Positions 1-12,309 of a DNA stretch of 64,000 bases are shown piece after piece. Below the pieces are notes generated by a model, which saw only the letters and a program-made list of their open reading frames with translations, made no database searches and was not told the origin of the DNA. Numbering within the stretch: the first letter of the stretch is position 1; every line of letters starts with the position of its first letter. The stretch is from Amoebidium appalachense (lineage: Eukaryota; Ichthyosporea): assembly GCA_963693365.1 (NCBI GenBank), contig CAVNZM010000006.1, positions 4,526,001-4,590,000 of the forward strand, read 5' to 3'. The translations under genes and the position numbers were made by a program.

Positions 1-91
1 GGAAGTACTTGGTTACAATTTTTTTATTAAACTGATTTCTATGGTATTATTCATGGTGTGGATGCGAGGGTGGGTGGGTGGGTGGGTGGGT

Positions 92-129
<38 letters not shown>

Positions 130-351
130 GAATACACGTACAAGCATAGCTATGGAGTGCATTGCTTTAAAGTTTTCTTTGATTTTTTTCTCAGTTCTTT
201 TTCATCTTTAGTTCAACTACACGATTTGCAATTTAGCCCTTACTTCTTTTCTCCTGAAAAAGTAAGCCCCCCCCTCCCCCCCCCCCCACCCTCCCCCTCC
301 CCAACCAACACCACCCACCACCACCACAACTAAAACAACCACCACCACCAC

Positions 352-441
<90 letters not shown>

Positions 442-454
442 AACACACACAAGT

Positions 455-519
<65 letters not shown>

Positions 520-664
520 ACAAGTGACACACACACACACACGCACGCACAGAGTGTGACACGTACACACATGCGCACAGTGTCATACCACCCCTGCCAC
601 CACCACCTGGTCCATCACCATCAAATTATAAGGCTGCCAGTGACTGGGATAAAAATTACTTACA

Positions 665-701
<37 letters not shown>

Positions 702-719
702 AGGCACCCCTCTTCCCCT

Positions 720-1165
720 CAAAAGTTGCCCCTCCGCAGTGCAACATTTTCGTCCCGCCCCTCTGCTCACCCCTCTGCAAGGTCTTTTTTGGCACACGCA
801 GGGGGGGGTGTGGAGGGGTTTTTATAGCTTCGCGGAGGGGTGGGCGGCTACACCCCTCCGCAACCCCTCCGCGAAGCTATAAAAACCCCTCCGCAACACC
901 CCTCCGCAACCCCCTCCGCGAAGCTATAAAAACCCCTCCGCACCCCTCCGCGAAGTCATAAAACCCCTCTGCAAGGCCTTTTTTGGCACACGCAGAGGGG
1001 TGTGAAGAGGGGTTTTTATAGCTTTGCGGAGGGGTGGGCAACCCGAGCTATAAAAACCCCTCCGCACCCCTCCGCGAAGTCATAAAACCCTTCCGCAATG
1101 TCGTTTTTTCGGCGCGGAGGGGTGACTTTGCGGAGGGGTCAAATTCACCCCTCCGCAGTCCCTCC
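720..1165. repeat. Palindromic CCCCTCCGC repeat cluster 1
   Basis: The motif CCCCTCCGC and its complement GCGGAGGGG recur throughout. They are often joined to a module reading GAAGCTATAAAAACCCCTCC. Arms at about 814-843 and 863-892 are reverse complements and would form a long stem. A longer module of about 80 bases at 768-848 (containing GGCACACGCAG) recurs at 963-1042. The element resembles no family I can name. Confidence 0.8.
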
Positions 1166-1885
1166 CCAAAGTGCGCCACCCCAGGGGGGGGGGGGGGGGG
1201 CACTGTGTAGTCTGCTGCGCAGCCGGCGCCGGTCGGTGGCCGTGCCACGTGCACACGTGGTGCCGCCGAACTGGATCTACATAGATCTCCGGAAGTATGC
1301 AGCCAAATATTGAAGTATTTGGTGTTAGTTTTCTTTTCTTTTTTTTTTTTTAAGGAGCGTTTTTGCGTTCAATGTTCAATTAATTTATAAAATTTCTTGA
1401 TAGATGAGTGTCATACCGACCGGCATTTAGAAAAACACAGCCTACAATAAGTGATGAATCACGTGGCCGCACATGCACCGGTATGTCATTCCGTATCGGC
1501 ATCAATCTGTCGTGACATTTATCCAATAACGCTTGAATTTAGAACTTGTCTGATTGTTTGCAGTTCTAAATCTCAAATCGCGCTATTCATAATACCCTAT
1601 CTAAAATATAAAATAGACATACCTTAGCGACAAGATATTGTTGGCGTATATTGTAGGCGCACGGGCGCGCAACGCGCACACTCTTTGCTTCGAAGTATCT
1701 CAGTTATTCATTCAAATATAATAAATAACCTTCTAATTAATAGCTTCAGGACCTCTAATTTTTCAGGCACTTATACTACTACACATTATAAAAATATTTA
1801 CTTTTTTGCGTAAAGAACAATGCCTATAGTTCACATCATGCGCGAACTGGCCGGTCCCGGCCCCGGGGTCGGGGTCGGGGGGGCC

Positions 1886-1932
<47 letters not shown>

Positions 1933-2026
1933 GACCATACCTCTCCTATCCATAGATCTCTATCCAGTATAATCTAGAGAGACGGGGGGGGGGGGGGGGG
2001 GGGGGGGGGGCAGCACCCCTCTGCAG

Positions 2027-2370
2027 TGGACTTTTGATATTTTTTGAACCCCTCCGCAGAGTCGTTTTTTTTGGCACCCTTCCTTGAAGCCCCTCTGCTT
2101 CGTGAATTCTGACACTCGCGGAGGGGTGGATGGAGGTGTGCGGAGGGGGTAACTTTTCTTTTGACTCGGTTTATTCTGGGGTGCAGAGGGGTCCACCCCT
2201 CCGCAAAGTAAGAAAACCCCTCCGCAACCTAACTTTTACCTCTCCGCAAAACCGTCAAACCCCTCCGCAAGTTCATGAAAACCCCTCCGCACCCCTCCGC
2301 AAGTGCGCGGAGGGGTGACTTTGCGGAGGGGTAAAAAATGACCCCTCCGCAGACCCCCCTCCGCAATAAA
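2027..2370. repeat. Palindromic CCCCTCCGC repeat cluster 2
   Basis: This is a second cluster of the same CCCCTCCGC/GCGGAGGGG motif in both orientations, starting directly after a G run at 1984-2010. It shares the segment GCGGAGGGGTGACTTTGCGG with the first cluster, at about 1115-1134 and 2309-2328. The two clusters are therefore copies of one repeat family. Confidence 0.8.
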
Positions 2371-2545
2371 AAGAAAAAAAAGGCCCACCCGGCCACCCAC
2401 CCACCCACCCGCGTCGCCGCCAATTGGGCGAACCACCACTCACGTGCACACACGTGTATGCATGTAATACATCCCCCCCCCCCCCCCCCCCCACTAGCCA
2501 TTTTCCTATGCCCCCCTCTTCTTGTCACCTCTCCCTCACGCACCG

Positions 2546-2580
<35 letters not shown>

Positions 2581-4719
2581 CGGCCCCCTCCCCACACACA
2601 CACACACAGTTCACTCACGCACGCACGCAGGCACGCACGCAGTGCCACACGCACACACAAACCCATCACACAGAGGTGTAACAATCATGACCGCTTTTAT
2701 GATGGATGTGTGGGATGCAATGTGCACAGATCCTTGGCGTAAGTATTAAGTAGCTATAGTGCACGTGGCAGCACGTGTTTGTGCACATGTCCACACGCGA
2801 AAACTGTGTGACATGTGGGTGGCACTGTGCTAGAGATGCTGCAGCGCGAGAAGGCGACAAACGAAACCACGATAGCGCGCAGATAGTACATACGCGTGCC
2901 ACGCGTAAGTTCTGAACCCAATCACGTGTTGTCCGCGTTCCTCGGTGACAGGTGTGTGATCTGGGTGATTATGGAACACGTGCTTTTGGTGTGCGGGCAG
3001 CCAATAACAATGCACGCGCACATGTGCGCCAATCATAACGTGGTTGGGGTTGGGAGCAGGGAAAGGTACACCGTGTGTGTGTCCGTGTGTGTGTGCCTAT
3101 AAGTGGGTGTCATGTGCCGCGGTCCGTGTGTCAAGCTGGGTGCCACCTAGATCACTTGCCTGTCGATGGGATAAATTGGCAAGAGAACCCCAAGAAAGAA
3201 AAAAAATGTAGTCTTTTCATTTTCTTGGTTATAGCCTAACTGCCCTGGTGCTTATTTATAACTACTCTAGTATCAACACACCTACTATTTCTCTGTTTTC
3301 CCTTAAATTTTGTTTTGCCTTTTGGCCCAAAGTTTTCGGGGCTCTGGCAACCCGGCTCGTCATTGTTTTTACATTTTCTTTTTTCGATATCAGCTGGCAA
3401 GGATCAGCTGTGTTTCATGATACCCAATAGGTGACACCACACAGCTACCCTGTACCCCATGGGAAATTACACCCACAAGAGCACACGTCAAAAGCCTAAG
3501 GCCCCCTCACATACCTGCCACTTTGTTTTTTTCTTTTTCCTTCACCACTGATTATCAGGTAGGGTGCAAGGGGTGGTAGCTCACACATTTCGTTTTTGTT
3601 TTTCAAACGTTCTCGGTGTACTACAGATCCTTTTTCTTCACCGAGTAAGTAGTGGATGTGAATGTAAACATTCTTCTCATTTTCGAATGAAACTTTGAAG
3701 AGTGCCTTGGTAATGTTTCTTTTCGAATAAGAAATCATTTGTATCGTGCATGTGTTTACTTTTTTAAGAGCTTTCATGTGTAATAAAATAAAGGCAGGGA
3801 AAGTCCTAGTTCGTTTTGAGTTTTTCCACCTCTAGTGGGTGACCCCTTATTCCTTCTTCTTCTTCTTTTTCTCCTGCTAAAGTTTTTGTTATTCTTGTAT
3901 GGGCCCACTTTTTCAATATATGTTCCAACGTCCGACCGTCGACCCCTTTACTACCTTGATACACGTTCTTTGTTCCGGCACGGCATCTTTTCTAAGACTT
4001 CTCGTCGTTGCAGAAAATTGACCATTTCAGAAGTTCTTTCTTTCTTTTCAAGATCTTTTTTTTTTTGGGCTCTGGGTATTGTTTTGGTGGTGAACAGGTG
4101 GTGGTGGTGTGGGTTGGGGGAGAGGGACAGGTCTTGAAGAAAAGTCTCCACCCTCTCCGTTTTCAATGTCATATGATAGTCAGGTGCTACCGTAGATGTG
4201 TCCTCACACTGTTCATTCCATTTGAAGACTAAAACCTAACGGCACTGTGAGTTCCCTCCCCATATATTTTATTTTATGGCACATTATATTATGTTACCAG
4301 GATACATGGAATCCGCATAACACTAAACTGGTCGTGGAAATTTAGACACACACACACCCTCCCCGAAACACATGCTGCATCGTCAAACCCCCCCCCCCCC
4401 CAAAAAAAAAAAAAAAAAATAATATAAAAAAATAAGAATAAAAAATAAAAAAGATAAGAAAGATTTAAGAAAGAAAGAAGGGAAAAGAAAAGACTTCACT
4501 GCTTGACCCAAGTTTTCTCACGTTACTAACCGCAGTCTTGTCATTGTTTTTGCTTTGTTCATGAACTTTGAATTGTAGCCGTAAAGAAGATGTTACAGCG
4601 CGATATACTCTTACAAACTTTAGTTCCGACTTAAAAACTATGTATGCCAGTTGCTCATTATAGTTCTCATATATGCTTCCCCTGCAGAGTGACCCCAGCT
4701 TAGTCAAAATTTAATTAAG

Positions 4720-5178
4720 ATGGACGTCAATGTGTCTGTACAGCCCAACGAGCAGGGCAAGGTAAAATCCAACCCCCCCACCCACCCCTCCCCTTTCTGC
4801 ACGCGGAGCTTCTCCACCCCTGCCCCTACCACCACCACAAGCACATACACACTACATGGACATACACAAACAGAACAATACACACGGCAACGCATGCATT
4901 ACCCCCGAACCAAAGTTTGCTCCTTATGTTTGTGTGCGTGCAGTGTGTGATGGCGTTAAAAAGCTTAGTCTGGGTATGGGCGCGAGCGGGGAGGGGGGGG
5001 GGGGAGGGGGGGGGGATGAGGGGGAGGGTGATGGTGGTGGTGGTGGTGGTTGGGGGGAATGTACGTTAATCCAAAAATGGGGTGGGGCTGCAACATCAAG
5101 AGCCTTTTTCCAAACTCTTCGTGAGTCCCCTTTGCCATTACATGTTCAGCAAGAGCCCGTGCCGACTTTCGCGGTCTT

Positions 5179-5218
<40 letters not shown>

Positions 5219-5534
5219 CTCTCAATGTCAGTGAAAGTGAAATGCTCTGTTCCTTGTTTTTTTGGGGCCTGCAATTTGTGGGTGATACTGTGATCACCTT
5301 TTCTGTGCCCCTCCCCCTCCCTCCCCGCCCCGCCCGCCCCCTCCGGCCCTTTTCCCTTCCCACACGCCTAATTGTTCTTCTGCTACATTTTTGCTTTTGC
5401 CACTGATGCATCACCCTCCCCCCCCCTCCACCCTCTCCTTCCCCTCCCTTTCCCCCCTCTTCGCCATTACTTTTCCTCCTCTTTCTCTCCTTTCTGTTCT
5501 TCGTGCCCATGTAAGCCCCCTGTCCCTCCGTCCC

Positions 5535-5582
<48 letters not shown>

Positions 5583-6334
5583 TTCTCCCTCCACCCACAC
5601 ACACACCCAAAAAAGACTCCCGGTGCTGTTGAGCTTGCTGTCCAAGCCCTTCAAGCCGCCCAGCAGCAGCTTGGGGGTACCAACGCCCAAGTTTCAGGGG
5701 GTACCATCAACATGGCAGCCCAGGAAGGGGGGTCCATGGGCCCCAGAGCCGTCCCCACTGTAATTTCGCCCACCCATGGCAGTGAGGGGGGTCACATTGG
5801 ACGGATGGTGGTCGGATTAACCAGGGGCATGCAGGCTGGGGCTACGTGGGACCCCACACGGAGTGTTTTTGAGGGGGTGCAAGAGCTGGGGAGGGAGGTG
5901 GGTGTCTACACAAAGACGGCCGGGGAGATTCTCAATGATGCAAGAGAATCGGGAAGGTATAGTAGACCCCCCCCCCCCCCCCCCGGCCTCCCCGGATTCC
6001 CCCCCCCCCCCCCCCCCCCGGTCAAAAAAAAAAAAAAAAAAACCTCGAAACCCCTCCGGGGCCCCCTTACCCCCCCCCCCCCCCCCCCCCGCCCCCTCCC
6101 CTCCCCCCCCCGGGAGTCGGAATCGTCTCTTTGCACTTTCCCCCCGCAAACACGTAAAAGCTAAATTGGAAGCATACTCAAAAAAGGAGCAAGGAACCTA
6201 GTTACTCTCTCACCATGCATCTACTCCCCCCTACCCCCCCCCCCCCCCCCCCCCCCCCCCCACCCACCACCAAACACATACACACAAATACAAGCATGCA
6301 CACACACACCATCACAGGAACAATATGAGAAGAG

Positions 6335-6425
<91 letters not shown>

Positions 6426-6481
6426 ACACACGTTTGCAAGCGCACATGCACGCGCACACACCGCGCGCACACACACACACG

Positions 6482-6514
<33 letters not shown>

Positions 6515-6875
6515 ACACACACACAGGGAGGTGACCACCAACATGACATCCATCGCCTCCGAGGGTCGCGTTAAGGCACGTACACAGGCGGCGGCAGGGT
6601 TCCAATCGGGCAAGGCGTACGGGCACAATCTTGTGGAGAGATACGAGGAGATGATTGGCTATCTGGCCGGGGTGACGGTTGGGTCCAGCCAGGCCATGCT
6701 GGGGGCATACATCGAGGCCGCAAACCTGACGTGGAACATCGTGACCCAGTACGTGTTTTACGAAACCCCCCCGCCCCTCCCCCCCCCCCCCCCCCCAAAA
6801 AAAAAACAACATGACCCTCCCTTCTCCTTCGTTTCTGTTTCGCTCTCGGTCTCTTCTCTCACTCTCTCTCTCTCT

Positions 6876-6916
<41 letters not shown>

Positions 6917-8101
6917 TTCCCCCCCCCCCGTTTCTATGTCTCGGTAACAATCTCTTCTCCCCTCCCTCCCTGATCCCCACATCACGTCCCTCCGATCTGA
7001 GCCCATCTCTTTCCCAAGACAACAAGAAACAAAGACTTACAGACAAGGAATACCCCCCCCCCCCCCCCCCCAATTAAAAACCCCACCCTTTGCCCGTCTG
7101 TAATCGTCCCTCTTCGTTTCGGTCTTTTGTTGCTCCACCGCCATCATCTCTAACCCCACCCCCCCCCACACACACACCCCCTCCCCCCCCCCCCCCCCCC
7201 CCCCACCCCCTTTGTCCCCCTGGACTCTCCACCTCCATCCTTCCCTCCCTCCCTCCCTCCCTACCTTCCCTCAATCTCTGCCAGTCTATCTCCCTTTCTT
7301 TCCTTCCATCCCCCTACACCCCTCCCCCCTCCCCCCCTAAAACAAATAAATAAATAAATAAATAAAAAAAACAAACAGGGGCAGCAAGGCGGCTGTGGGC
7401 CTGTGGGTGGACCTTGCTGTGACGTCATTGGGGGTGGCTGCTACGGCTGCTGGCCGGGCCGGGGTGGAGGGTCAGGTGGGTCACGTGAGCATGGCATTTC
7501 TGACCGCATGCCTTGCAATTCTGGGGGGGTCCATAGCCAGTTGGGCCGTGGTGGGGCTCTCGTGGCCCGTGCTCTTGCTTACGATCCCCCCTGCTGGAGT
7601 TGCGGCGGTCGGATTTACAGCTGCCGTGGGCATGCAAGCAGTGGCGTTTCTGGGCGGGGCTGTTAGAGAGGCCCCCGAGGTGAGCATCGGCCCTAGCTGG
7701 TGCTCCACTCATGGCCGGAAATGGATAAATTGACAAATTTACCCCCCAAAATATACTTAATTGTTGAACCCCCCCCTCCTTCCCCTTCCTTCCCCTCCAC
7801 CGACGTGCTGTTACAGTCACAATTCTTTTTCGAAATATGATTCTGGTTGACAAAAGGGACAAAAAGCGAAAGCTGCCAAAGCCACCTGTTATCTCTGTTA
7901 TCACTTTTGTTAACTTGTTCTCTTTCTCTTTGCATTCCATCAAACCCCCCCCCCCCCCCCCCCCCCCCCAAAAAAAATAATAAATAAAAAAAACATCCCC
8001 ATGACACTGTGGCATTCTTTTTCCACCCACCCCTCCCAGCACAACACCGAGCATTCTCCCTCCGTCTGCCCCCCCCCCCCCCCCCCCCCCCCCCTCCCCC
8101 T

Positions 8102-8133
<32 letters not shown>

Positions 8134-8948
8134 CCCCCCCCCCTCCCCCCCCCCCCTCCCCCCCCCCTCCCCCCCCCCCCCCCCCCCCCCCCCGGGCTCC
8201 CCACCCCTCCGCCCCCCTCCCACACACACCCTCCCTCCATCCCTGTACATAAGCACAAACGTACACCGGCACACCTTCACATGGCACACACGCACTCACA
8301 CATGTACAAACACGCGTGCACACACACACACAAGTGCACACACACACGTACACACACACACACACACGTACACAAGTACACGCACACACACACAGGTACA
8401 CACGCACACACTCCCCCCCCCCCCCCCCCCCCCCCCACACATACACGTACACACACACGTGCACACACGTACACACACGTGCAGGCACCCGAGCGCCAGC
8501 AGATCACGCTGACCACCCCCGAGGGTCTTGCTCACGCACGTGAGACCGGTGATCACGTGATCGAGTCTGCCGTCGACCGCATCAAGCACGTGGCAAGTGA
8601 CGTCACCACCACAGCCGAGAATGCCGTGACCCGAATTGCCGATTCGGTTCAGCCCGTGGTGAACCGGGTCAAGAGCGCGTACGAGACGGGCCGCCACAAG
8701 GTTGAAAACGCTGCCGGGAGGGTTGGGCGTGTGGCTGGCCATGCTCAGGTGCGAACCTCATCATGATTCGAAGTTCTTTTTTGATTTTATTTATTTATTT
8801 ATTTATTTTTTCAAACATTCGATTACATAACGCTTCCTTTTAGGTGGTCCTTCACAGATATAAGATTCACATAATTGCGCACATTTACCTCCCGAGACCC
8901 TCTTTTCCTTTTCCGTTTCCTTTTCCTCTATTTCCCCAAGACCCCCCC

Positions 8949-8979
<31 letters not shown>

Positions 8980-9110
8980 AAAAAAAAAAAAAAAAGGGAG
9001 GGGAGCCAAGGGGTGTGTGGGTTAGTTTCGTGGGTGCTTGTTTGTGTGGTGTGTAGTGGTGGCAGTTTGTGGGGATGAGTTTTGCCTACTTTTCAGGTGT
9101 GTGTGTGTGT

Positions 9111-9143
<33 letters not shown>

Positions 9144-9259
9144 GCGTGTGTGTGTGCGTGTGTGTGTTTTTTTTTTTTTTTTTTTTGGGGGGGGGGGGGG
9201 GGAGGGAGGGTGGACACTGTATGTGTGTGTGATGGGGTGTGTGTGTGTTTGGTGGTGGT

Positions 9260-9292
<33 letters not shown>

Positions 9293-9587
9293 TTATTTAA
9301 CCACCAGCCCATTGTCCTTTCTCATGGTCCCTTACACTGGAGCACACTCACACACATACACATGCCCACCGCTCCCAATCCCACATGTGTAATAACTTAA
9401 ATACGGAAAGTTCCCCCCCACACACACATCCACCACCCCCATTGCCATATCCGGTGAAAATTTCTAAATATAACTATTTTCCACGCAGGGCCAAGGTGGG
9501 ATTGGCGTCGGTGTGCACATGGAGGGAGGGGCCAAGGTACCCGAGGGGGCTGGTCCAGCTCATGTCGAGGTCACACGTGAGGAGTGA
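4720..9587 (+). CDS. Putative lipid-droplet or membrane hairpin protein, 6 exons, 422 aa
   Basis: Exons are 4720-4761, 5616-5956, 6527-6748, 7379-7679, 8485-8748 and 9489-9587. All introns are GT-AG, the phases match, and the 1269 coding bases end in TGA. The start is the ATG of [14 protein letters not shown], followed by GTAAAA. Residues 15-128 are Gly/Ala/Gln-rich. Residues 238-294 form a long hydrophobic stretch broken by [13 protein letters not shown], which looks like a membrane hairpin with a proline turn. Residues 303-390 are a run of amphipathic helix ([16 protein letters not shown], then [20 protein letters not shown]). A hydrophobic hairpin beside an amphipathic repeat is typical of lipid-droplet coat proteins (oleosin-, perilipin- or senescence-domain-like). 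I infer that role from architecture only and see no diagnostic family motif. Another membrane-shaping protein is the main alternative. The exon structure is firm and the function is not. Confidence 0.8.
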
Positions 9588-10423
9588 CATTACATACCCA
9601 AAAATGGCTATATGGGCACGTCTGTAGACCAATCATATGGCAGTACACTTTTCCCACATATGGCTAATTACACGTGGGATCACTGGTTGAATCACCTTCA
9701 CGCAGGTCACTTTTTTTGGTGTTTTAGTTAAGTTTCTGTATACTATTTGGTGGGAGTGACCAAAACAGAACTTACTACTGTACGTGACCGTTTCAAGGCC
9801 ACAACATTTCAAAACTGCAAAAGCGAATTCGGCCGTTTGTGTGGCCATGTACATGTACCCACTGTGTGTAACTTTGAAATACAGAGAAAGTTTTGCACCA
9901 CGAAACAGTGCAAAACTTGATCGGTGAAAACACGCTCTCGTGTGCTAATGCAGATGCACCGTGATTTGCCCATGTGTGCTTTGTCCAATAACAGTACGAG
10001 GCATGCTTTGCATAAGTTCTGCAAATAGTCTAGAACCAATGATCCGGAGACTAAAAGCCTCCTTAAGGGGGGGGGGGGGGGGGTTGTTGGAGACAAAAAA
10101 ACACTCTGAAAAAAGTAGTAATAGTGATGGTTGTGTGAGGGAACTGAATGATAGTTTGTTTAAACGGATCTGAAAACAGGAGGGCTAACGAGAAATTCTG
10201 AGAATCAATAACATGCACGTGCGTCGCAGCACTACCCGTGCGTGTTCACACACACACCACCTCGTTCCCTGCTTTGAAGAAGAAAACAAAACAAAAAAAA
10301 CATACAAACACTTTTGACCGTCTATACAAGCCTACTGGGTGACCATTTAACCCTTATTAGAACCCGTCCAGAATTCCATTCCATCAATCAGTAGTACATG
10401 TCGTACCAATCCCTCCCTCCCTT

Positions 10424-10455
<32 letters not shown>

Positions 10456-10631
10456 CCCCCCCCCCCCCCGCCTGAGCTCCGGCCTCTCTCCCTCTCTCCC
10501 TCCCGCTCTGCGAACAAACAAAAAAAGAAACTATTGAGAGAGAAAAAGAGAAAGAGAGAGGGGGGAAGGGCCGAGGGAGAGAGAGAGAGAGAGGGGGGAG
10601 GGATTGTTGGGGGGGGGGGGCTTTCACGTAC

Positions 10632-10675
<44 letters not shown>

Positions 10676-12167
10676 AAAAAGAAAAAAAGAAAAGAAGAAG
10701 AAGAAGAAAGAAAGTAGAGGGCCTAAGTGCACTGTGTGACGAAGTACTCATAATTCCAAAAGCGTTTGAAAAATCTGCATAGATTGCATGACTGTGACTG
10801 GAACATATTTTAACACGGGCTGTTGCCGGGGGGGGGGGGGGGGGGGGGGGAGGGGGGGGCAAGAGAAAGAAAAGACAAAAAAAAAAAAAAGCCATTTTGT
10901 TGCTTCCTGTATATTATAATTTTAAGGTGTTGGCCATGCCATAAATGAATAGAATAATAAATAACTGTCTATATATGAATACAGTAAATGTTGGCCATGT
11001 CATGTGCACCACCCGTGTGCCATTAGGAGAATCTGTGTGTCAACATTCGTCCATACATGTACAATGGCCATCATTATGACGTACTGGCCTCCATTGGCAC
11101 ATGTAGATTTTCTTCCTGTACCTTTACAACCCTATATGTTGTAGGAGGTGGTCATGTCAGGTGTGTGTAGTAAAAGCTCTTCCAGTATATATACATTACC
11201 AACATGTTGGCCCTTTGGCTCCAAGTCATTCATGGCCATGGTCGGCCGGCTGATGAGTCATGATCGGTCATGATATCATGTTGTTGAGAAGTCATGAATC
11301 TATAAAATCGGTCATGGGTTTTGAATAAGTTTTTTCTATAATGACTTTATTGATGTGCTCATGTGTTCGAAGGACACGAAAAAGAGATATCCCATATCTC
11401 GAGAGACTATTTTCGAGTCACTTAAATGAGAAGTAAGCTCACTGGAATACGGACCCAAAAGTATAAAAATACAAAAAAACACTAAAGGCAGATAACGCAC
11501 TAATGAAGACGATAAGTTGATATCTCGGCTGCCACAACAACAACAACAACAAAAAAAACCTCAATAAAGGTGACCTAATATGAATTGAGTTTGAGTAAAC
11601 ACATACGTTAACAGCTAATTAGCATCGATGGCAGGGTACAAAATGAGAAGCTTGGGGATGGCTAGATTGCTCCATCAAAGCCACGAAGATGTCTAGGCTA
11701 CAAACTGCAAGGAAGCCATCTGTAACTACTCTAGAGACAGAGCCCTCCCAAAACTCTATCACTGGAGCAGCACATGAGGTTTCGAAAGAGCAATACAGAA
11801 CATGTAAGACTGCAGAACTACCTCAGGGGGCGCGGCGACAGGAGTAACCCTCCAAGGAGAATAGCAGCCAAATGAATGATTTTCAAAATGGGGGTTCAAC
11901 TAAGTCATTCTGCGCGCTTTAACGTAAGTCTGTGCCGCGGCTACCAAAACCGATTTCCTTTGCCTTTGTGCCTGAAAAGACACGAAAGTATGAAATTCAA
12001 GTGCTACAGTATTACGCACAGCGTTGTGGGAAGCCTATGGAGATGCATGCATATAGTAAAACACACCTCATGAGCTCGAGTGAGCCATAATATTTGTAGT
12101 ACACAAACCCCCCCAAAAATCCACAAATATATAAATGTCCGAAATTAGCATGGTATAGATCCCTGAC
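9588..12167. other. No supported gene; repeats and low-complexity DNA
   Basis: This intergenic stretch holds C and G runs around 10050-10850, A/G-rich low complexity at 10530-10720 and a copy of the dispersed repeat that forms the 36-38 kb array (about 11330-11660). An ATG frame of 52 codons at 11689-11847 follows that repeat, but the opposite strand is also open there, so I do not call either. Confidence 0.55.
11330..11660. repeat. Dispersed copy of the 36-38 kb array repeat
   Basis: From TTGATGTGCTCATGTGTTCG through GATATCTCGGCTGCCACAAC to GATGGCAGGGTACAAAATGA this segment matches 36370-36716 almost base for base. It differs by a longer CAA repeat and by loss of one of the inner ACGTTAAC modules. 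The repeat is therefore dispersed and not only tandem. Confidence 0.8.
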
Positions 12168-12309
12168 CTTTCAAAAGCCGACTGCGAGCCTCCGGAGCGA
12201 GCTGCACAGCTTTGTTGATGTAACCGACCAGTTTGCCTACAAAAGGTGTAGGTGCCTTATTTCCTTTCTCTTGTTCTAAGTTCTCAACCACTTCTTTGCG
12301 GAATTGTAC
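12168..12309 (-). CDS. Putative internal exon, unknown protein, minus strand
   Basis: On the minus strand a T-rich acceptor ending TTTATTCTAG precedes an open stretch of 47 codons (starting VQFRKEVVENLEQEKG, ending EARSRLLKG). It is followed by the donor GTCAGG at 12167. The composition is that of a real, charged, helical protein and not a translated repeat. I do not recognise the family. About 180-250 bases upstream on the same strand lie TATATAAAGG and an ATG frame starting MVEPTQPPYRLEYSGEY, but no GT donor joins that frame to this exon in phase. Partner exons are therefore undefined. It could also be a leftover from a broken gene. Confidence 0.4.

Larger units (their letters stand above)
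1..4719. other. No supported gene; repeat-rich flank
   Basis: I see no convincing coding exon here. The stretch holds a G run near 94-128, C runs, a (CA)n block at 351-540, two clusters of a CCCCTCCGC motif (entered separately), a G run of 43 bases at 1888-1930, an AT-rich segment at 1320-1840 and ordinary mixed sequence at 2680-4700. Frames at 3248-4137 are short, lack family resemblance and fall in T-rich sequence. Confidence 0.6.

Noticed and set aside
217-586. Minus-strand frames of Val-Cys repeats
   Set aside because: They are translations of a (CA)n block and have no non-repeat core. The same holds for similar frames at 6312, 17081, 23580, 31206, 34020, 35549, 40161 and 45673.
7425-8512. 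Long Gly-rich and Pro-rich frames
   Set aside because: They are C/G-run translations in an intron of the hairpin-protein gene. Real exons 7379-7679 and 8485-8748 explain the coding signal.
11689-11847. 52-codon plus-strand frame after the dispersed repeat
   Set aside because: The sequence looks fairly protein-like, but the minus strand is equally open across the same stretch and neither has splice or start support.
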